From positions 558,001 to 622,000 of the forward strand of contig JAACJM010000023.1 of NCBI GenBank assembly GCA_013368315.1: a DNA stretch of 64,000 nucleotides. The letters run 5' to 3'. Positions 58,891-64,000 of this stretch are shown here, one piece after another. Position numbers and translations under genes: made by a program. Position 1 is the first letter of the stretch, and each line of letters begins with the position of its first letter. This DNA comes from Tetrapyrgos nigripes. Taxonomy: Eukaryota > Basidiomycota > Agaricomycetes > Agaricales > Campanellaceae. The notes under the pieces are model-generated. The model ran no database searches, was not told the origin of the DNA, and saw only the letters and a program-made list of their open reading frames with translations.

Positions 58891-60412
58891 CGAACACCTT
58901 CAAAGCAAGAGTTATTTTCTTGATACACAATGTATGTCATCTCCCAGTTCTCTATCTGTTCTCTATCCTTCAAGTTACCTGCAGAGCTGACTGACACTTT
59001 CCCTTCCAACTTAGATCGCATGCCCATTGCACTCGGTGCATTCATTTCTCTGAATGTGTACAACAACGGTCTGAAATCTCAACATAAACTAACGAGCTTA
59101 TCTTGTGTCTCCTTCATCGATGCAGCAAAGGGGTTCGAAGAAAATTCCGGATTTAGTTGGAGGGTGAGTACCTATCCTGCTATCCTGCTGATTCGTCCTT
59201 GCTTAATGCACTGATTTACACCATGAAAGAATCAAGAAGAAATCGATTGCATCGTAAATCTCGTTCGCTACCATTAGGCTAGAAAGGACTTCTGTGTCAT
59301 CACACCATATGATGCACAGAGATCAGCGATTGAGAGAGCGTTGAAGGCTGAGCGTTTGCCATGGGATAAAGTCTTCAATGTTGATAGCTTTCAAGGCAAG
59401 TTTATCAGCCATTTCTTCTCTCATCGATCAATCTCTTGAGCTTACGCGTATATATACATATACATAGGTAACGAAGCAGATTATGACCTCATCTCTGTAG
59501 TCCGTACGAAGAAAGTAGGCTTCTTGAAGCCCATCCGGAGAATGAACGTCATGCTCTCCCGTTGTCGGGCGGGTATGGTCATCGTCTCCAACAAAATCTT
59601 CTTGAGCAACATTGCCTATTGGACTCTTTTAGGTCGCTTAGCCGAATACTGGGAGCACCAACTGGCCAAGGCGGGATTTTTGTTCCAGTGGGCGACTCCT
59701 AGGGACGTGTTCAATGATACTGCTGATCTTCCTGGAGTCAGGGGGAAGAATGCACCCATCATATTTACTCCTGCTCAGGTGTATTCGCTATTAACGCGAC
59801 CAAGTCCACTTGTAATCAATCCTTCCTTCGATTATCGGACTTCAAGAATTGGCAATGGCACTGAGGACCCATTTCCCCCACTACCTACGTCCACCTCAGC
59901 CAGAGCTGCAGCTGCTCCTGCTCCTCCTCCAGTTCATATGGCATGGTCTCATCTCGCTTCTACTGCTTATCCTGCGATTCCGGAATCACCTCCGGCTATC
60001 TCGCCAAGCCCTTCTCCTGATCCCGACGTTCATTCCTTTAATTCAATGCAGCCGGAAGAAGCCGCGGATGAGCCTGCTGTTGAGTGGACCGAGTTTGTGA
60101 AAACCTGGACACAAAGGCTCGAGGAACCTCAACAGCTTCCCAGGACTCAAGCGCGTCAATCTGCCACTTCGTCTGGATCAACAAATCATAATCGCTATCA
60201 ACCCCTCGCTCATCTTACTGCTCTATCCGGAACTACGTCGAGGGATGTACAGGTGAAGGGTGATGGCCATGGGACTCAGGGGAAGAAGAAGAGGAAAAAC
60301 AAGAAGAAGAAAAAGAGCGGGTTGTCATCAGCGGGTCAGTAGCTTTGAGGCTTCATAAATACCTATCCATCTGTCTCGTCCTAGTAGTAAGTAGTACTTG
60401 TAGTATGTCAAT

Positions 60413-60939
60413 CAAGGGGTCTCCAAAATGATATGACCAGACCGGACGTTCCTTTTTGGTCATAAGGTCCAGCTTGACCCCCCCCCTCCCCCTCTCCTTC
60501 CCAAAAATGGTAAGTGATAAGATAAATATGGCTTACAAATCATAAAATCAGATCAATTTTTCCTCCTGGCTACCTCACAGGCCCTCTGCTAACCTACAGA
60601 TGCTGTGGATTAGTGATATATTCTGTGTGACACCTATCATATTGAGGTAGCAAATCATTTTCTGACAATGTTTGTGATGTGGCACCAGTGGTGACATCAC
60701 TGATCGTGGGAATTACATACCATTTAAAGGTGAGATTTCATTGTTACGGGCCAGAAAGCTCATTACACATGGCTTTTATGGGTCCTGAGTATGTTTTGTG
60801 CACTTTCAGATCCAAATGGCTTCATAAAGTATGTCTATACACCCTTCATGTGATGGTGTACCTTTTGGTCATAAGGTCTCTCCAGACCCCCCCTCCCCCC
60901 CAAGGTCTGGTCTCAGGTAGACCAACTGAAGACCCCTTG
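60413..60939. mobile_element. hAT-like MITE (527 bp) with CAAGGGGTCT ends, 8 bp TSD ATGTCAAT
   Basis: CAAGGGGTCT and AGACCCCTTG are perfect 10 bp TIRs. ATGTCAAT is duplicated at 60405-60412 and 60940-60947. Inside, TTTTGGTCATAAGGTC followed by a C-rich tract occurs twice. The flank of helicase copy A (near 20185-20195, minus) reads straight through the target, which confirms the insertion. Confidence 0.88.
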
Positions 60940-61169
60940 ATGTCAATCTTGGCGTTTGTTTCTTGGAGATATAGCTACTTTAGTACGTACTTGCATAACG
61001 CCACTCAAACTTTTTTGTGTACTATACTCGAGCGCTTCTCATCATATGGAAATGCAATTTTGTGCTCCGTGTTACGCATACCCGTAAGTAATCGCGACCG
61101 CGAAGAAAAAGGCACCCGTTTACATGTATGTACTAGGAGCTATCTTTTATTTTTTACCCTTTATATTCG

Positions 61170-61350
61170 GAATACCCTGGCGTCCTACCCAAACTAATTA
61201 ATACATGCTGCAGTTTCAACACCTGCAAGCGTCTCTTCTTACAGCCTCCCTGGCGTACTTTGAGTCTTTGACTCTTCCTCGACAACTCGCCGAAGTAGTT
61301 TTGATCGAAGATGCTCTTCATTCGGAATTGTGTCCCAGTGGCAACTAGCT
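61170..61350 (+). pseudogene. Tannase-like fragment, copy 3 (start region only)
   Basis: From CCAAACTA-TTAATACATG the sequence matches the upstream flank and first ~45 codons of copy 2: HLQASLLTASLAYFES, then frame changes and a stop after CPSGN. It lies just downstream of helicase copy B, so copy B is bracketed by tannase fragments. Confidence 0.6.
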
Positions 61351-61546
61351 ATTACCTATGATTGGAGAGAGTTATGGACCTTGGACAAATCCGAGACGAT
61401 GGTCCACATGTACAGTACACCTGATCTGCAATGTACACCCAAGGAAGCAAAACTAAAAACACCAAACGCAAATTCGGGATCAAATTACACACGTCCGGGA
61501 GCTATCCTGTCCAGCTACAGGTAACTCGCGTACGCTCAACAAGTAC

Positions 61547-61551
61547 AAAAA
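61547..61551 (-). terminator. Pol III T-run for the tRNA gene
   Basis: The minus strand has TTTTT about 25 bp after the tRNA 3' end, a plausible RNA polymerase III terminator. Confidence 0.4.
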
Positions 61552-61575
61552 CAAAGAGCTGCATCGATGGATACA

Positions 61576-61675
61576 TGATTCGACCCGGGCTCGAACCGGG
61601 GACCTTCTGTGCACAGAACAAATCTTCTCACATTCCGTGTTAGACAGATGCGATAACCAACTACGCCATCGAACC
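61576..61675 (-). tRNA. tRNA-Val (anticodon AAC) with a 26-nt intron
   Basis: The exon parts are 61675-61638 and 61611-61576; the intron is 61637-61612, one base after the anticodon, the standard eukaryotic nuclear position. The acceptor stem GGTTCGA pairs with TCGAATC (one G-U), followed by discriminator A. The anticodon stem TCTGT/ACAGA and the T-arm CCCGG-TTCGAGC-CCGGG pair perfectly. The anticodon loop is CTAACAC. Internal A-box (TGGCGTAGTTGG) and B-box (GGTTCGAGCCC) are present, so it looks functional. Confidence 0.95.
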
Positions 61676-63307
61676 AGATGAAAACAAATTTTGCGAATTT
61701 GTACTGATTATTCCTAATACATATGTACTCGATAAGTACTCCCGGAGAATACTTAGACGTGTCAACGTCGTCCTCGCCTTCCATCTTACACACCCAACGG
61801 TTGAGCCGTAGTTTAACTGTAGTTTAACTACGGCCAAACTGTAGTCAAACTACGTTTCAGGCAACCCTGACTACAGCTACCCGACGATTGTTACTTTCCG
61901 CTGAATAGAAATTTGAATTGCTCGTATATGTGCATCCCGCTTCATCGGTTGAATTTATTTTGCTAGAATTCCTTCCTCATCGATTGTTTCTTGAAAATGG
62001 TGGAAAAAGGATCTATTTTCTTGACTCTAGTTACATACAAGCATGGTCCGGAATAACTAAGTCTAAGTACATATAATGGAGCATCCCACACTCCAAATAA
62101 AAGTAGTTCTCAGTGTGACTGCAAAACAAAAAAAGCGAGTCAGTGGCTGCTAAGGAGGCTACCAGATCAGAAGAAACTTAATGTGCTAGGGATTCAGCCA
62201 ACTCTGAGTCTGACGAAGAAACAATGTTGAAGTCACTTGCAGAAGTAAGGAGGAAACCGTTCAAGAGACGAACTCACCACATTGAGGACTTCAATATTAG
62301 ACAGTTGTCCAGCACTCACAATTGGATGGCAAGGAGGGGAATGGTGGTTGAGGGAGAAGATGACTTTCGCTTACTGACTGCCAGCTGGCAGCCTTTTAGC
62401 GGGATGCTTTGGGGATGCTTACTCAATGGTTCCCACCATGCTGGCGCTGACGAGGAACTTCAAACGTTGGAAGTCCCCATCGCTTGGCTGGTGCTCAGCT
62501 TAGTGCCCGTCTTAAACGTCCTTTCATCATGCACTGTCTGTTGCACTGCATGAAAGGTCTGCTGACAACAAATAAGGTACTGGAGATCTTAGGAGTCCAT
62601 GTGGCTTCAGTCTACCGTTGCCCTCAAGGACATGGTCTAATTTCCCTGCGCCAATGTCGACTTGGCACATCAGCACCTGGGTCCGTTACAGCGTGACATC
62701 AAACGACGCGCAATGTGTGGACTTAGTCTATGGACTGGGTTCAAGTGAGTACCATGGCGGGGAGATGACAAAGCGCTCGAGACATTGTAGATGGAGAGCG
62801 GAAGGAGGGGGAGATCGCGTAACTTGGAAGACAGTTTAGTATCATCCCAACCATCCTGTAATGTTTTAATTTACACCGTTCTGGAGGGAACATGCTGCAG
62901 GGAGCTCAAGGTAGCTATACCAAAATTCGAAATAAATCGGAATATTTTGAGAAACATTCGGGATGGAAACGGAAACTGGCTAGGCCAAGTATTTGATGAT
63001 TCTGGTTCAGATAAAGAAAGTGGGAGGGTTGTGGATGAAGGGCAGAACGCGCTCAGAAGCCGGGCTTCCAAGAACGGATATTTACGTGATAGGAAATATC
63101 TGAGACGCGTCCAGAACGCGTCTGCCTGTGATAAGTATGCGCAACAGCCCACTGGACTTGGTATACTCCTACCTCAACAGCTCTGAAGTTCAGTGTTCCG
63201 CTTTGTATTCATCCAGTTACAATCAAAAGGGTAGGTACCGAATGTTAACGCCAGAATCACACTATTGATTTCACTCTATAAAGTACTCGTTCAGAATGGG
63301 AGCAAAC
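61676..63307. other. No gene recognised
   Basis: There is a small palindromic run of GTAGTTTAACT words at about 61808-61855. The frames at 62224-62553 and 62791-63186 (+) have no motif I can assign; they may be remnants of a transposon gene. Confidence 0.4.
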
Positions 63308-63990
63308 TTAAGAAAATACACGCGGAAGCATGGTTTGGAATACATCCCACACATTTTCCATTGTCAATTCAGTAATTTCAAGTGAATCATAGACCTCTTG
63401 AGCCCGCGCCGCAACTTCTGCTGGCACAAATTCAAGAAGCTCTTTTCCCCCCATTTCCTGCATGATCTCCCGCACAACAGTGACGTCAACTGGGAGTAGA
63501 TAGTTCTCACCACCCCAGGACTGATGAAGAGTGAAAGCTTCGTCCCTGGACATACCAGATGGTCCCACTTTATTTTTGTCATAACGCATCTTCACGCCGT
63601 TGCGGAATTTGATAAACTGTTTGAGCTCTTTCCGAAGAAGCACTGGCCATAGCCATTGGCAGAGCATACTAGCATGATCATCTGTTAAAGATACAAGTGA
63701 AAGATTTTTAGATGGGCTTACAAATGATTCTCGTCTTCCGGGTGGTATATACCATCATTAATTCCCTTGAGAAAGAAAATCACCGCATTATCTCCAAAAT
63801 CCAAGCGAAGCCGAAGCCAGGAACGTTCGATGGAGATGTTGTGGACGCTCCGAAGATAGACATGAGCTGGCAATTCGTCGATAGAAAAATCAGGATGAAA
63901 AATTTGACTACAAAGCAGCGAGCGTTAACGTTGGACTCATCAAGTAGTACTATAGTAGTAGTAGTACTTACCGTAATGCATTGACGAGTC
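63308..63990 (-). CDS. Integrase-core-like (rve-type) protein, C-terminal part; start lies beyond the window
   Basis: The exon at about 63960-63735 reads SVHNISIERSWLRLRLDFGD and NAVIFFLKGINDGIYHPEDE. It is spliced over about 54 bp (63734-63681, ending CTAG) to MLCQWLWPVLLRKELKQFIK, then FRNGVKMRYDKNKVGPSGMS and EAFTLHQSWGGENYLLPVD. This is the end of a common Agaricomycete protein with an integrase catalytic core; the N...IER.W motif holds the Glu of its D,D,E set. The end at 63308 (PRVFS) is a natural stop. The role is probably that of a domesticated or element-borne DDE protein. No break is seen in the visible part; the N-terminal two thirds are outside the window. Confidence 0.6.
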
Positions 63991-64000
63991 CGAACAGCAT

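Larger units (their letters stand above)
48490..60342 (+). pseudogene. SF1 (DNA2/NAM7-like) helicase with RNase D-like N-terminus, copy B, broken
   Basis: This copy is homologous to copy A (20250-25539, opposite strand) over every exon. Visible motifs: ISQDSEG, GTDLSTVCSPSYTEAWLP, AIVLLTDER-type (here SVVLLTDERSIEYTG), NASQREVVHAMVTGRPKMVI, then PPGTGKTTTIAS after an intron at 57409-57507. Next are GNSNV-type GHSNVSVKNIA, VIDEASQINIFEYL, FFGDPKQ, TPYDAQRSAIERAL, VDSFQGNEADYDL and RMNVMLSRCRAGMVIVSN, with the Lys-rich C-terminus. Lesions: a one-base loss near 48520 puts the MNNS start out of frame with the rest; the hAT MITE 58271-58890 splits FDIEHL from QSK-YFLDTQYRMP; and a TAG follows VRYH at about 59277 where copy A has YAGKDF. 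The 7.4 kb MULE at 49501 lies in an intron. Removing insertions leaves about 3.79 kb, against about 3.84 kb for copy A. Confidence 0.8.

Noticed and set aside
59849..60100. Leu-rich 83-codon frame
   Set aside because: Out-of-frame reading of the Pro-rich tail of helicase copy B.
63712..63984. 90-codon plus-strand frame
   Set aside because: Antisense to the integrase-core-like exon, which shows family motifs and splice sites.

Overview
The window reads as genomic DNA of an Agaricomycete (mushroom-forming basidiomycete). The evidence is short introns of about 50-60 bp with GT..AG ends in almost every gene, a DUF6534-type membrane protein, an F-box/LRR-like protein, and several repeat families that I know from Agaricomycete genomes. 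I cannot name the species. Most of the 64 kb is transposons, their cargo and decayed duplicates. Only three loci look like ordinary host protein genes, plus one tRNA gene. All family names come from motif recognition by eye; no database search was possible.

Layout. 1-15 kb: the end of a hAT-type MITE, a seven-helix membrane protein gene (2880-4770), a 1.4 kb MULE-type MITE, a DUF6534 gene (minus, 7705-10044), an F-box gene (11020-12612) and a tannase-like fragment. 15-18 kb: two non-autonomous elements with target-site duplications (TSDs). 20-25.5 kb (minus): copy A of a superfamily 1 helicase gene, broken by a hAT MITE that itself contains a second hAT MITE. 26-27 kb: a C2H2-type repeat-family protein. 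28.6-39.2 kb: a KDZ neighbourhood. It holds an intact KDZ transposase with a CxC2 cysteine cluster, a decayed 2OG-Fe(II) dioxygenase of TET/JBP-like type facing away from it, an RNase H1-N (viroplasmin-like) protein and a further accessory gene. 39.5-41.2 kb: an intact Tc1 element with long terminal inverted repeats (TIRs). 41.8-46 kb: a P-element/THAP9-like transposase with two stops. 47-61 kb: a second tannase fragment, then helicase copy B. Copy B is inflated by a 7.4 kb MULE in an intron, a hAT MITE in an exon, and a third MITE just past its 3' end. 61-64 kb: a third tannase fragment, an intron-containing tRNA-Val(AAC), and the C-terminal part of an integrase-core-like protein.

Three signals stand out. 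(1) The 7,429 bp MULE has a perfect 9 bp TSD. It appears to encode one fused polypeptide: a GCM/WRKY-like zinc region, a MULE transposase, a ubiquitin/SUMO-type cysteine protease with a CWLD box, and a PHD finger. (2) Ten in-frame stops across four element genes can each be explained by one C-to-T change on the coding strand, eight of them as CGA to TGA. Sequence differences between hAT MITE copies fall mostly at CpG sites. Both point to methylation-linked deamination. (3) The two inverted helicase copies act as empty-site references for each other, so insertion boundaries can be read directly; both copies are dead through different lesions.
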